Source: Membranipora membranacea (Eukaryota > Bryozoa > Gymnolaemata > Cheilostomatida > Membraniporidae). Taken from it: DNA of 64,000 bases. The position numbers and the translations under genes were made by a program. Under the pieces are notes generated by a model. The model was not told where the DNA came from, did not search any database, and was given only the letters and a program-made list of their open reading frames with translations. The stretch spans positions 33,516,162-33,580,161 of the forward strand of contig OU612067.1 in the NCBI GenBank assembly GCA_914767715.1, written 5' to 3'. This document shows, in pieces, positions 34,436 through 45,710 of this stretch; the stretch's first letter is position 1, and every line of letters begins with the position of its first letter.

Positions 34436-34570
34436 GACCCTGGTTGAGGTTCAAGGACATGGTGAAGAGAAATCTCAAAGATAAAAGGATTCCTGTTGGT
34501 AGCTGGCAATCCCTCAGCAGAAACAGATGCCGAAGGATACGAAGGACAGCCAATGATGATGATATTACGG
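34436..34570 (+). mobile_element. LINE-related C-terminal tail fragment
   Basis: The frame reads RLRFKDMVKRNLKDKRIPVGSW then an Arg-rich end. The (R)LRFKD..KR.LK....W pattern is the tail commonly seen downstream of reverse transcriptase in LINE-derived proteins. It is a remnant of about 45 codons, and the A-rich sequence after it would fit a LINE 3' end. Confidence 0.5.
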
Positions 34571-34989
34571 TAATAACATTATCCCTGAATGAAATCACTT
34601 GTTTTAAAATAAAGCCAAAAACAAATCCGAACCAGTCATTGAGCTTAATTTTTTATTATTTATTCTGCTTATTCAGCTTATTATGTACCTTTATAAATAT
34701 GTACAAAAAAATACTAACTATAGCCTACTAACTATACAATAGTCACCAGGATTTTATTTCTTAGTGTAGTATACCGAGTGTGAGACAGCCAATCTGAATC
34801 TGAGAATTTATTCACATGAACGGATTTGAAGCAGGTGCTGTCCAATGTATATGCTTGTTTTACAAGAAAGGTATGAATGGTGGGTAGATAGGCCTTCACG
34901 AACCTATAGAGAGGCTCATCATGGCCTCGGGCGTTGATAGGCACCAGCTCTATTATATTTCCGAAAATTATAAAGCATGTTATCTCCCA

Positions 34990-36145
34990 TGATATTAACA
35001 TTTTCCTTTAACGTCAAGACCTACTTTCACATTGCCAACACGGATTCAGAAAACATCGAAGCTGCAACACTCGGCTACTTAGCACAGTCAGGGACTTTAT
35101 TGACTCATTTGACAATAATATTTCTGTTGACATTGGAGTGCTTGATTTCAGCAAAGCTTTCAATGTAGTATCCCATCCCAAACTGTTGTTCAAAGTAAGG
35201 GCCATGGGTGTCCACCCTCCCAATGTACCTGGATTGAAAACTGGTTATCCAACAGGTTTCTTTCAGTGAGAGTAAATGGGTCTAAATCTTCTCCTAGAAA
35301 TGTCACCTCTGGAGTGCCACAGGGTAGTGTGCTAGGTCCCTTATTGTTTTTATTCATCACAAACGATATGCCGTCATGTATAAACTCATGTAATCTTCGC
35401 CTATTTGCTGATGATTCTCTTATTAACAAGCAGGTGCAAACCTCATTGGATGAGTTTCAACTACAAGATAATCTGAATAACTTGTTGGGCTGGGCTCACA
35501 CTTGGCCGATGTGATTCAATGTGTCGAAGTGTGAACACATGAGAATCGCTCGAAATAGTATCACTACACCTCCACCCTTCAATGACAGTAACCTCTCACA
35601 AGTTACATGTGTTGAGTACCTTGGTGTTCTAATTGATTCACGTTTATCCTTTGACAGGCATATTCAGGAAGTTGGCAAGAAAGCCACAAATGTCCTACAC
35701 CTGCTTATGAGAAACTTGAAAACTTGAAAACACGTATGACAGCCTATAAAACAATATGTAGACCAACACTTGAGTATGCTAACCCGTCATAGTCACCCTT
35801 TAATACTAAGCATATTGATGTTCTTGAGGCCATCAACAAGAAAGCATTCAGGTGGACCTTCAGCAAACACAAACGAGAGAGATTATCAGACCTGATGAAT
35901 CAATCCGGATGGCAGACCCTTGCTGAACGAAGGCATCATGCTGATCTGAATTTGTATTTCAAGATTATTTCAGGTAATGCTGTGGTCGAGTCGGAGAAGG
36001 CAGTGGCTTCCAACAAATCAGAACATGTCACACGTGTCGGGCCTATACAGCGTCTTGTGAACACCGATGTGAAAAATTACTCCTTCAAATATCGAGTTCA
36101 AGAGGTACCGCAACCGAGTACACATAGATTCTCTGACCTCTAAAT
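34990..36145 (+). mobile_element. LINE reverse transcriptase fragment with FADD box
   Basis: Reading through frameshifts: QHGFR.HRSC at about 35039, DIGVLDFSKAFNVVSHPKLL at about 35138-35190 (first palm Asp), GVPQGSVLGPLLFLFITNDM at about 35310, then LRLFADDSL at about 35394 (catalytic FADD), and YLGVLIDSRLSF at about 35617. This is the full palm of a CR1/Jockey-type non-LTR reverse transcriptase. Stops at 35512 and 35725 and at least two frameshifts inactivate it. No endonuclease domain was seen upstream. Confidence 0.85.
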
Positions 36146-36726
36146 GATTCAAATGGACTGACCTGACAGTATATCCAGCTTCTGACTTTCTTACAGACTC
36201 ACAGCCCTCGTACTACATTTTTGATATCATATCCTTCAAGCACTCGGAACAGGTGCGTCACATCTGTCAATCTCACCAGGGAACACACACTAGCCACTGT
36301 CGTCATGGCGGGTGTCGCTGCCCAGGGTGGTCTCATTGCCTGCTCTACTGGCGATGGGTACTTATCAGATGACCAGGACCGGTCAGCCATTCCTGATAGC
36401 CGTAACATAACATCCTAATATTCAATATATTATTTTTTTCACCCTTATCCCACCCTTCATGTCAAAAACCCCGCTCTGTGTAGTCCCTAGCATTATCAAT
36501 TTCCACTGGGTGGGGGAGGGAAGATCATGTGTATAGATTGTCTAATTATCAAGTGAAATCTATCTATGGAGAGGGAAAGAAGTAATTAATGACTCAATTC
36601 ATCAAGGTTAGGATGTCCTAGCAAGAGTGAATATCCAAGTAAACACCCAGCATACCCATACATTGTTCTTTCCTGAGCTGTCGTTTTTTTATTGCAAAAA
36701 CGAACAAGCAGTGATAATTATTTCAG
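36146..36726. other. Spacer between LINE and MULE pieces
   Basis: 36146-36420 may be the LINE 3' untranslated region. An open plus-strand frame at 36221-36418 has no recognisable domain. The remainder is AT-rich. Confidence 0.4.
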
Positions 36727-37097
36727 GTTTCTGGAGGGCTGTTAAAGAAGAGATGTCAAGTGATGTGTCAATGCATGGCTGTGGATTCCACTGGGCGCAA
36801 GCTGTTGAGCGAAAGATTAAAGAGCTCGGCCTACACACTGACTTCAGTAAGAACCATGATGCAAAACAACTATTGCAGAGGGTTTTAGGGCTACAGTTTC
36901 TGCCTGCAGCACATAAACAGCCGACTCTTGATGATCTGAAAACCAGAACAGAGGATACAATGGTTCATCAGCTGGTGGACTATAGCGGCCATAGTCAATG
37001 GCTGAAGAGATGGGACCCGGAAGACTGGTCACAGATTTATAGAGTTGTGAGAACAAACAATGACAGTAGAAGGCTGGCATTACAAAATGAACAACAG
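36727..37097 (+). mobile_element. MULE-type transposase exon
   Basis: After an ATTTCAG acceptor the frame reads FWRAVKEEM, then GCGFHWAQAVERKIKELGL, LLQRVLGLQFLPAAHK and WSQIYRVVRTNNDSRR, ending at CAACAG before GTAATA. The C.FHW.QAV.R....LGL block and the later RTNN block are hallmarks of the MULE transposase domain used by many FLYWCH-linked Mutator-like elements. The frame is open for about 120 codons with splice sites at both ends, so the element had introns. The upstream catalytic Asp region was not found. Confidence 0.75.
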
Positions 37098-37839
37098 GTA
37101 ATATTGCAAGCTCGTTTTTATATCTGAAATTAGTACTTTTTTTTTTATTGTTTATGCTATAAAATTAATTTAATCAAATAAAAGAATTTGGCATATTAGT
37201 AAACGATACAGATAAAAGTAAAGCAAGGGCTCAGCCAGATAGTTTAAAGACTAGAGTGACGGCTGTCCCGATGGTCACCCATGAAGAACACCAACACAAG
37301 CCGAAAAGTCGAAGCACGAATCAGCACAGCGCCCGCTGTCGAGCATAGACCCAAAGGCGCTCAGCCAGACCAGTCATGGGATTGTTCTCAGATACTGTTT
37401 AATCTTCCAAAACGTACCTGTTGTCCAGTTTCACACCTGTGTAAAACAGGGACCTCCCACCCATGTTGTTGTAAGCTCGAATTGTTTTCAGGGCTTTTGA
37501 TCTCGTTTCATGGTTATGTTCTGGCGAAAGTTTTAAAATTTCTCCCGTTGGATATGTTTATGATAACTTTAATAATTTTTTTTTCAAAAATCATTCTTAA
37601 AGGCATAATTTTAAGTTTTTAAAAATATGAGGAAACATGTTCTCCAGGTGTTATGCGAACAATGACTCTGAAAGCAGCTTTTGTAAAATTTTTATTGGTT
37701 TTAAATTTTTTTCACAAGCATGGCCCCAGAACTCATCTCCCTAGTGATTGGCCACCTTACTGTGGAGTTACTGGTTTGACTCTACCTCAAACGAGATATC
37801 TAAACAAGCCTTAACAATGGCAGCGTGTAGCAACCATCA
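37098..37839. other. Spacer with an unassigned Arg/Ser-rich frame
   Basis: A frame at 37281-37622 is rich in Arg, Pro and Cys at its start but resembles no family I know and drifts into low-complexity AT sequence. It may be part of the following LINE ORF1. Confidence 0.35.
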
Positions 37840-38570
37840 CAAATATTTTGACAATTCTGGATCTGAAGACTCTTTCAGCTTATAGCTCTGTGGTGCCTGT
37901 CAGACCCCAGTCGCAGATAAACACAAAGCTGTTCTCTGCGAAAACTGAGATACTTGGATCAATATCAGACTATGTACAAGCACTGACCTTTTGCGGTGAT
38001 AAGATAAATGGTATTGAAGGCAAGATGTGTTGCGTTATAAGCTGAGTAAACTGGAAGAAAATAAGGCTGCTGAAATGACAGGGTCAGACAACTCAAAAGC
38101 AATCACTCCCTGGTAATACTGAGGATCTGTGAAATACCTCAAATACATTACGGGGATCTCACCTACATTGATTCTAAGTTGGCCCGTCAGATATCCTGCT
38201 CCCAAATCAACAAGTCAGACCTAAAATCTGTATTTAGACTGAAGAACACTGATCAATCCCCATCAACAACCATTGTTGTCAGATTTAGCTCACCGATCAA
38301 ACGAGATTAATTATACGTGTACAGAAAACTACTAGGTAAAGACAAAATAACAGTTTCGGTGAGAACAAAATATACATCAATTTTCAACAAATCCCTGAGA
38401 AAAGCTGCTAACTAACCATTCTTCATTGCTAGACAATGCAAAAAATATCTGAACCATACCAGTACGTCTGGACCCACCACGGCCAGATCGTCATGCGCAA
38501 AACCAAGGAGTCTGACATGGCCAAGTTCACTGATGACACAATCTCTGTTCTAGTCGCTAATTCGTCTCAG
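37840..38570 (+). mobile_element. LINE ORF1 fragment with PHD-like finger
   Basis: At 37888-37960 the frame gives LCGACQTPV then HKAVLCEN*DTWINI, a PHD/ESAT-type zinc finger in which one Cys codon has become TGA. Further down, KKY-L-EPYQYVWTHHGQIVMRK and MAKFTDDTISVL (about 38430-38565) match the conserved C-terminus of LINE ORF1 proteins (YKYVW...GKI..RK). Several frameshifts lie between. Such fingers are known in ORF1 of CR1/L2-like elements, so it may be the partner of the reverse transcriptase fragment at 34990. Confidence 0.6.
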
Positions 38571-39017
38571 TCATACAACACTCGACCTGAAAATGATTTA
38601 AAATGAGTGATAGTCCTCAAAAAGGCTTGAGTGAGAGTAATTTAAGAAAAAAACCAGATATATGTTTCAACTCTTTTTAAGACTTTTAATATAATGCCTT
38701 TGAATATGTTATTCCAATACTGCTCTTTGAATCCATTTTTTAGAAGATTTTCCAATATATTCATCAACTCTCTAAAATCAGACTATGATTATAAAACTAG
38801 ATCAAAAATTTACGTACAAAAGGCTAAAAACAGGCGAGGTGAGAGGTCCCTGTTGTGCCATGGTGTCAACCAGTCCTGTACAACAATATGGGCCTGCTTC
38901 ATATGCCAACCTCTCACCTGCCCTGGCCCTTGACTTTGTCTCATATTAACTTGCTCATATGAAAAAACCGATAAGTGAGTGACTCAGAATTTGTGCTGGT
39001 ATAATAACTCCCTCGTA
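38571..39017. other. Spacer before composite copy 2
   Basis: A frame at 38694-38933 has a Lys/Arg-rich middle and several Cys but no family resemblance I can support. No splice signals. Confidence 0.4.
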
Positions 39018-39886
39018 CATGTAAACCATGCTTCTATAGGTCTTATGCGATGACTAGCAATGCTTATCTTTTCTGAAGGTGATCAGTGTGCATAGATCAG
39101 TGGAGATCTCTTGAGTCATGAATGAGGTTTAATTTAAACTTAGATTGTTTAGTTTTAGGTCAGGTTTTTTGTTGCGGTCAGATGACACAGCTTCGTGAAA
39201 ACACTGCTGAACAAAGCGGGAATAATGATAAAATTAGAATTACTCATTACTAAGTGAGACATGTCTTCACAGAAAAAATAAGAAATTATATTGATACGTC
39301 TATCCAATAGCTGCAGTTATTGCTTTCATGGCCGGCAAGCTAGCTGACCACTTCCCAGCCATGCGAGACTTTGAATCGACAGCTGAGTGACCCACTTTTG
39401 TAAGTCAAGTGCATTAAAGGTTGATTTAAAAAATCCATATATACCAGTTATTAACAAACAAGCAAACTTTTGAAACTAGGTCATAACTCATTGGCAAACT
39501 CTCTGAAATTTTGTTTTTTTAAGTTGAGGTTCGGTTTTGACGTCCCTCAACCATAGGCTGCAAGTCTGCGGTCGGGGCTATACCATGAAGAGTTTTGGAT
39601 GATAGGTATCTTTTTTTTGTTAGCATTGTCTGATATCCATTACCTGCTCCTCTGATTTCTGCAGGGAGATAAACCCTGGAATTACCCCATGGTGTCATTT
39701 CTTCTAAAATTAGGGCACCAAAATCTCCTATTTATTGTAAGAACATCCGTGTTTGAATTTAATAATACTTAAAATTCTATGCAAGGTTTTAAGAGTTAGT
39801 AACCCTGTTATAAAATTGCGCAGTTGGGATTTATTAGTACTGGGCTTGAGTGAAACTTCATGTAAATTTTATTTCCTATGCTTAGA

Positions 39887-40041
39887 ATGAGCTTACAACA
39901 CCCGCTAGAAGGATCTGTATATGAATGCTTCAAGAACTCAATTCGGGGACTGCCTGAGGAGTTCATAATGAGGAAGAAAAAGTCTGCAAGAGTGACAGTA
40001 GAGGAACCTCCCCGGAAGCTGCCCGACAGTTATGCTGGGCA
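39887..40041 (+). mobile_element. Exon unique to composite copy 2
   Basis: Between a TATGCTTAG acceptor and a GGCAAG/GTAATG donor, the frame encodes a 52-residue stretch beginning MSLQHPLEGSVYECFKNSI, with a basic RKKKSARV patch. It should join the next exon at about 40412 (VKELETAAPERKK). In copy 1 the exon and its acceptor are missing while the donor side (GTAATGATC) remains. No domain is recognised; probably the N-terminal part of a transposase. Confidence 0.55.
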
Positions 40042-41009
40042 AGGTAATGATCTTTTTTTATATGTAGGTTTGTAGCTATTCAATATCTGGTTTGCCCATA
40101 ATCTGTAGGAATGGTGTATAGTAAGAGGTTGAAGCTGACTGTTGGACGCCTGATGTGTGTGTTGAATTAATCAAATCAGTGTAGACTTTATGGTGCTGGC
40201 ATTTAGTCCATTGACTCCAAATGACTGCTAAAATATGAGCTCAACATGTGTCAGCGTAATAATTCAAGTTCATACTGAGCTTTGCTAGCTGGCAATTGTA
40301 TTTTAAGGGATTGAATGTCGACTGCCACTTGTAAATAGTAGACAGATTTCTTCATCGACCCTAAATAAAATTATTTAGAGTCAATGTAGTAATTATCTTT
40401 GTTTCTATTAGTGAAAGAGTTAGAGACCGCTGCTCCAGAGAGAAAGAAGGCCGTTATGGAGCTTACATAACAGAAGAGAAGGCTATGGGGCACATCAGAA
40501 AATGGACCGCAGATCTGTGACAAGTTTCTAGTGTTACACATTTACCTGACCGAGTCAAGATGTTGACCTTGGTATACATAGCTGATATTCAGACCAATCT
40601 TTTTTTTTAAATGACCTTGAATTGTGATTATGTGATGAGCATCTGCTAATGAAAAAAAATTACATACTTGTTTGGGCCTGGGTAGAACAGCATTCGCATT
40701 TGGTTAGTGTATTGGCTCACATAAAATTAAATATAATGTCCTTGTTTGTAGGAAATCAGCATTCCATGGCTTTCTATTTAGATCTATATGCTTAGGTGAT
40801 TTGTGCCAACCAACCAAGAGGAGTCCTACCTCCAAATATACAACATGACATTAGACAATCTGGAATTGTTTATAAATTCCATGCGAGCGAGTGAGTGTCT
40901 TGAACTGTATTAAAATAAACAATGTTGAAGATAATACAGCTGTGGCATTTCACAAAAGAAATTAAGTACTTATATGTTCAATTATCATGTCTACTGAGAT
41001 GCTGGAAGA

Positions 41010-41226
41010 AAAGACATGGAACAGGACTATCAAATCTGGTCGATGAATATGCTAGGTGATTTTATTGTCAAGAGATGGAGGGAGGATGTGCTACTTGACT
41101 TACTCCAGAGATACAAGCCAGAGGACATTTATAAAATCGAGGAGACTGGATTGTGTTCTATCACTTGCATACAGACAAAACTCTCAATTTCCCATAAAGT
41201 ATTTAACAGAACGCTAATAATATGAA
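41010..41226 (+). mobile_element. Pogo/Tigger-like transposase fragment, copy 2
   Basis: Counterpart of 8400-8635: KRWREDVLLDLLQRYKPED then IYKIEETGL. The catalytic DETG is again EETG, so the Asp to Glu change predates the block duplication. It stops at 41222. Confidence 0.6.
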
Positions 41227-41779
41227 TGAGTCAGATAGCAATATTTCACGCATTATTTTCAGGTATGAGGTATTGTGCTCAGTTTGGGAGCTACGGAGTC
41301 GTGGATTTGAGAACTAATAAGCTTCTGCATATCAAAGCTGTAACACCGAGTAGCTTGAAAGTCAGGTATCTTTGCTGTTACATTTAGGAATCAGGAAGAA
41401 ACTTGCGAGTTGAAGAGGGAAAGTATGTGCCACTTACTTTACCTGGGGAACTTTTTGTAATTCTCAATTCTCAAAGGGTACCGCCATGTTGCATAAAAGA
41501 CACTGACGTGATCTTACAAACTGTAACCGAGCAATGAGAGAAAAGTACACCACAGCAGTTAAGATTGTGATTGCAAAAGTGTTGTATACGATATCGCAAT
41601 CCCCGAAAGGGTAATCAGAAGCACCTTAAAATATTTATTTGCTCAAATGATTTGATCTGACAATGTCCTAATAGCCCCAGTGGGCAGATTAGATTGTAAG
41701 TTCAATGAAGTATTGCACTGATGAGAAGTTAGCTTATCATTATAATTATTATTATTACTATTATTACATGTTTTTATGA

Positions 41780-42175
41780 AGGATGTGCAGTGACGGTGTT
41801 TGTATACTGCGGTTCCAACTGTTCAATCAGAGGCAGATGTATTTCGGGTCTTCCAGACGATGCCAATACTGAGCCCACAGAGGAGGGCAACAATCTTTTT
41901 CTGGTCCTTGACATCGATCAAGTATCGTGTCTATGGAGAACAATAAAGCTCCAGGCCCTGAGGGTCTTCCTTATGAGTTTGAAGCTACATTTTTTGAATT
42001 TCTGGCAGTTGATGTGTGAAATCTATAACAAAGCTTTTGAGTAAGAGGTCAAGAATTCAATGACTGACGCTTTTACCATCTTTCTGAATAAAAACAGCGA
42101 TCAATCTGATAAAAAAAACGAGAGACCATCATCACTAATTAATGTCGATTATTAGCCGTATCACTTACAGCCATT
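41780..42175 (+). mobile_element. Tx1/L1-like LINE reverse transcriptase fragment, copy 2
   Basis: One frame gives TEPTEEGNNLFLVLDIDQVS, a second continues MENNKAPGPEGLPYEFEATF, and later KKNERPSSLINVDY. NKAPGPEGLP and the RP.SL.NVDY block are the fingers region of L1/Tx1-type reverse transcriptase. Only about 120 codons remain; the palm catalytic box is absent. Confidence 0.7.
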
Positions 42176-42229
42176 GGTGTGTGGGTATATATATCAACAA
42201 GAAAGGACGGCGAAAGCAGCAAAAATCTA

Positions 42230-43260
42230 AAAGATATAAAACTATGGGTATTCTTGTGGCCTGATCCACGATGAAACTAAAATTCAAGACGACCTAGTGA
42301 TCACAAAAGTTGAAGACGGTGACTTACGCATTGTCCGCTATGTGGACACTTGGCATGAAGAGAATTTATTACATTAGACTAAAGGATAGATCAACCAAGC
42401 GTGGAATAGTAAAACATGATACAAATAACATTCCAGGGCCATAGTGGAGTTCGATTTCCGTTAGAGCAATACCCTGGAAACATAGTTAAGGCTTCAGAAC
42501 TATATGCTGAACGGGGTTTTGTCCAACTTCATGATTATGGGTTTAAGGCTGACTACATTATGATGGATGGTGGGCAAGAAAACAGGAATTACATGAACAA
42601 AATAATGTCGGAGACCAGCAAACCTTGCATATTCCTATGTGCCAGGATTTCTGCCAAATTGCCACAAAATACGCAATAATATATTGAAGTTTTATCAAGG
42701 AAGAAAAATGAGTGTATTAGAGAACACTGCAAGTCAAATAAGTGCAAGCTGATGCGCATTGATGCCATACAGATTGTAATAAGGCACCTGTAGACATGTG
42801 AACAAATGAGCCTGGAGTAATACTGGTAACACAAGACTCTACTCAATCTGTGGTCAGACTATCCTCTGGTCAAATACACTACCACGGATTCTGAGAATCA
42901 GTACGTATTTCTGCTTCCCATTATGTGTGTATCCTTGATAATCATCCAATAAAATTCTTTTAACAGATGTCCTCTTCAACAAATAATACGTGAGGAAACC
43001 AGCGGCATTGCTTGAGGACTGTTCTACTCAAGTAGCTGCCTAACAAATTTGATATTGATTTGACGAATGCCGCATTTGAGAGCGAGGAAACTGCGTTGGC
43101 AAATGGCAATGACGATGACAATGTGTGTTCATATCATCCTGGAGGCAATATCTCATTCCTTGCCTGTAATAAGCATCTAGCAAAAAAATTGTTTTTTCCG
43201 AGGTGCCCGGTTTCCCAAGAAGACATGGACCAGGTACAGATAGGCATTCAGATATTTTTC
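42230..43260 (+). mobile_element. P-element-like transposase core, copy 2
   Basis: The frame at 42236-42364 gives GYSCGLIHDETKIQDDLVIT and a VRYVDTWHEEN end. From 42416 another frame gives GHSGVRFPLEQYPGNIVKAS, LHDYGFKADYIMMDGGQENR and CARISAKLPQN. A splice-like TTTTAACAG at 42958-42966 and an FPRCPVSQEDMDQ stretch follow. The HDE block and DGGQENR block correspond to the RNase H-like halves of P/THAP9-type transposases. A matching C-terminal region occurs 3.5 kb downstream in the same orientation (46739-47726). The element is inactive. Confidence 0.6.
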
Positions 43261-44609
43261 CTTTAAGGAGATATTTTCCAACATGGACTAACAGATCAGA
43301 AAGCTGCATTGTGTAATCATTGCTGCAAAGCAAAAGATCTGTGCTTGAGTGAAGCATACATGAGAAGTGGGGGATGGAGCGAGTTGGGCACAGACGCCCA
43401 CATCAATTACTTTCAGTGCTCTCAGCCTGCATGTAAGTTTTGGATTGTTGTAAATCTCTTATAGTAATATTGCATGTCAAAGCCTTTTCGGTAGGCCTAC
43501 ATACCAGAGCACCAGAAACATCTACAATAGATATCGCAATCATCTCCACTCCGACCCCCAAAACTAGCAGTTGATGTCCCAATGACTTGACCAGGACATG
43601 CCACATCAATATTGATTGATTGACTGATACGTTTCATTGATTTAATTTATTCGGTGCTCTAAGATGCTAGCAGATTGGGGTGTAGAAAATTTCAGTTTGT
43701 CATCATTTTGTGCCGCAACAGGTAGCAAACACAGCGCAGTCATACTTGTTATGGCATTTTTAAGAACACATCTTTGCAAAGCGAACCCATTTCCAATTGT
43801 GGGCCACCATGTACCTGTGCATAGTAAGTGTCAATAGGTAGGTGCACTTGATTGTTTACAGTCGCAAAAAAAACATGTTTGCTCACAACCCGGAACAATT
43901 TTCAATGTGGACTCTGCAACTTCAAAGCTCAAGAGACTACGGAGCTGAAGTAGGCCTACCATCTAGACCACCAGCAGGCTACCACAGGAAACAGCAATAC
44001 CTACGATAACTATAAGCGAGCGCCAAAGAACGGCTACCAAGGAAGGGCTGCCTCTTCAATTACTCTCAGAACACCTATGGTAATCGCGACAGCCAAGAAG
44101 TTGTTCATTCCAGGGGTGCACTAAGTGTCTCCAGAGAGGTGTCAAGAGACCGGTCACCAGTAAGGGCGCGGTCCGCCGAGAAGATTACCCGGTGGATTGG
44201 TACCACCACTGAAGGCGACAACGCCTCACCGACATATCAGCTATTGGCGATAATGGAGGCTGCTAAAAACATAAACATAACCGATGAACATAAAATGCTG
44301 CTGTAAAGCAAGACATGGGCCTGACCGAGGTTAGTTTAAGGGCTCAAAAGTTTTTGAAAGTCTTAAGTGGTGCTGGCTTGGGGTTAGATAGCCCCCATTA
44401 TTGGATCCCTTTAAAAAAAACTGATTGTGTGCTCCGGCAAGCCTGAGGTTCAGAGCGTTACACATATACTTACATTCTAAGCTACTGTCAAATTGTCGGA
44501 CACAAGAAGAATGTGAACTGCCATTCTCCAAGCATAAATTTTTTTATTAAAATTTGCGTTCATGATGTGAGGCCTGCAATAAAGTAACTGATTATTCAAT
44601 GATTTGTAG
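43261..44609. other. Transposon-derived spacer
   Basis: 43280-43432 has a Cys-rich frame (ALCNHCCKAKDLC...). 43880-44300 has an open plus frame with RSPVRARSAEKITRW that ends at an in-frame stop and shows no recognised domain. Both look like transposon remains. There is no typical host exon. Confidence 0.35.
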
Positions 44610-44750
44610 GAGTGTTGCATTGGAGATCAGGTATGGGCACTATGGCCAGGCACCATGAATTGGTATTGTGCAATAATTGTAGAAAGCAACAGAGACCAAT
44701 CAAAGTAAAATACTTCGATGAGGAGATCAGGACTCTACACCCAACTACAG
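44610..44750 (+). mobile_element. Tudor-like exon (frameshifted)
   Basis: Between an ATTTGTAG acceptor and an ACTACAG/GTAAAC donor, one frame gives IGDQVWALWPGTMNWYCAII, and after a +1 shift near 44700 the neighbouring frame gives IKVKYFDEEIRTL. GD.VWA.wpg..WY.A.I followed by V.YFD is the Tudor/agenet barrel pattern. It may belong to the transposase at 45447 or be a retained host exon. The frameshift makes a functional product unlikely. Confidence 0.45.
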
Positions 44751-45446
44751 GTAAACAAAAAGACACATCATTATTATTTTCGAATTGTCATAATTGGAGA
44801 AATATTTTGACACAAGTACTGGTAAGAGAAAGGTGACTTGTACTGTTAAGAATTATTTCCCGCTGTGGTAACTGATTGATATCGTATATTTGACATAGAG
44901 TACAAAGGAAATGCAAATAAAGACATTTATTAGTCTCAAATAACCTATGCTATTAATTTGGAGGTCTGTGTTTTTGGATACACAGTGTTAGTTTATCACA
45001 ATATTAGAGGAAGTTGGTTCAAAATTAGAGCACACCTGATTATTGTAATTTGATCATTATCTGGTAACAAAATTTTTTGTCGTCACAAGTTTCACCATTT
45101 GTGTACGACTTGCTTTCTACCGATACATTTTGATATGCTGTTCATTTTGAGTTTCGGAGTAGCTCATCACTTTCACCACTTTTGACAACGAACCTTGGCG
45201 TTTAAATTTTCTGATCTTCAATGATTTGATTGTCTTATATATAAACTGCATTACTAACTACCGGTGACGAGTTTATCTCATGTTCAACCATTGAACATTT
45301 AGTCTTTATCAATTTATGAGAAAACTTGATATTCAATTACTGAGTTCCTAAACTCAAGTGTTAGGGCTGTGAAAGTAAGGCTGTCCATCCAAGGTTTTAA
45401 AAAGGGGAGCGAGTAAAAAGAGACGTTATAATTTGCATATCTGCAG
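44751..45446. other. AT-rich intron-like spacer
   Basis: No recognisable coding or RNA feature. Probably the intron or linker between the Tudor-like exon and the DDE fragment. Confidence 0.4.
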
Positions 45447-45710
45447 AAGTTAAGCATGATGCTGCGGCGGTTAAAACATGTCTCATATATCTTGATAGTC
45501 ATATATCAGTCCACCATCAACACATCACGCACCTCATTGTATGGTCTGATGACTGTGCCCGTCAATACAAAAACCGCCAGCCAATGCTCAACATTTCCCA
45601 AAGATTCGGGATGCGAGATACAAAATTCACCTGGAATGTCTTTGTATCACACTATGGAAAGTGTGAGGCCGATTGTGAAGCGGTGGCAGTGTAAAACTAC
45701 CAGGATATAG
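45447..45710 (+). mobile_element. DDE-type transposase fragment
   Basis: After a TATCTGCAG acceptor the frame reads EVKHDAAAVKTCLIYL, then HLIVWSDDCARQYKNRQPM, FGMRDTKFTWNVFVSHYGK and a CEADCEAV end. I recognise the WSD...Q.KNR and FFA.SHGK...D patterns from a transposase family common in sponges, cnidarians and molluscs, but cannot name it with confidence. The downstream third acidic residue region is broken. Confidence 0.5.

Larger units (their letters stand above)
39018..43238 (+). repeat. Composite transposon block, copy 2
   Basis: The direct duplicate of 6676-11184. It retains an extra coding exon at 39887-40041 and an extra 60 bases near 39420, and lacks the 440-bp segment at 9705-10145 of copy 1. 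The embedded pogo-like, Tx1/L1-like and P-like pieces are generally better preserved here. Flanking sequence on both sides differs from copy 1, so the block ends are real breakpoints rather than gradual decay. Confidence 0.85.
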
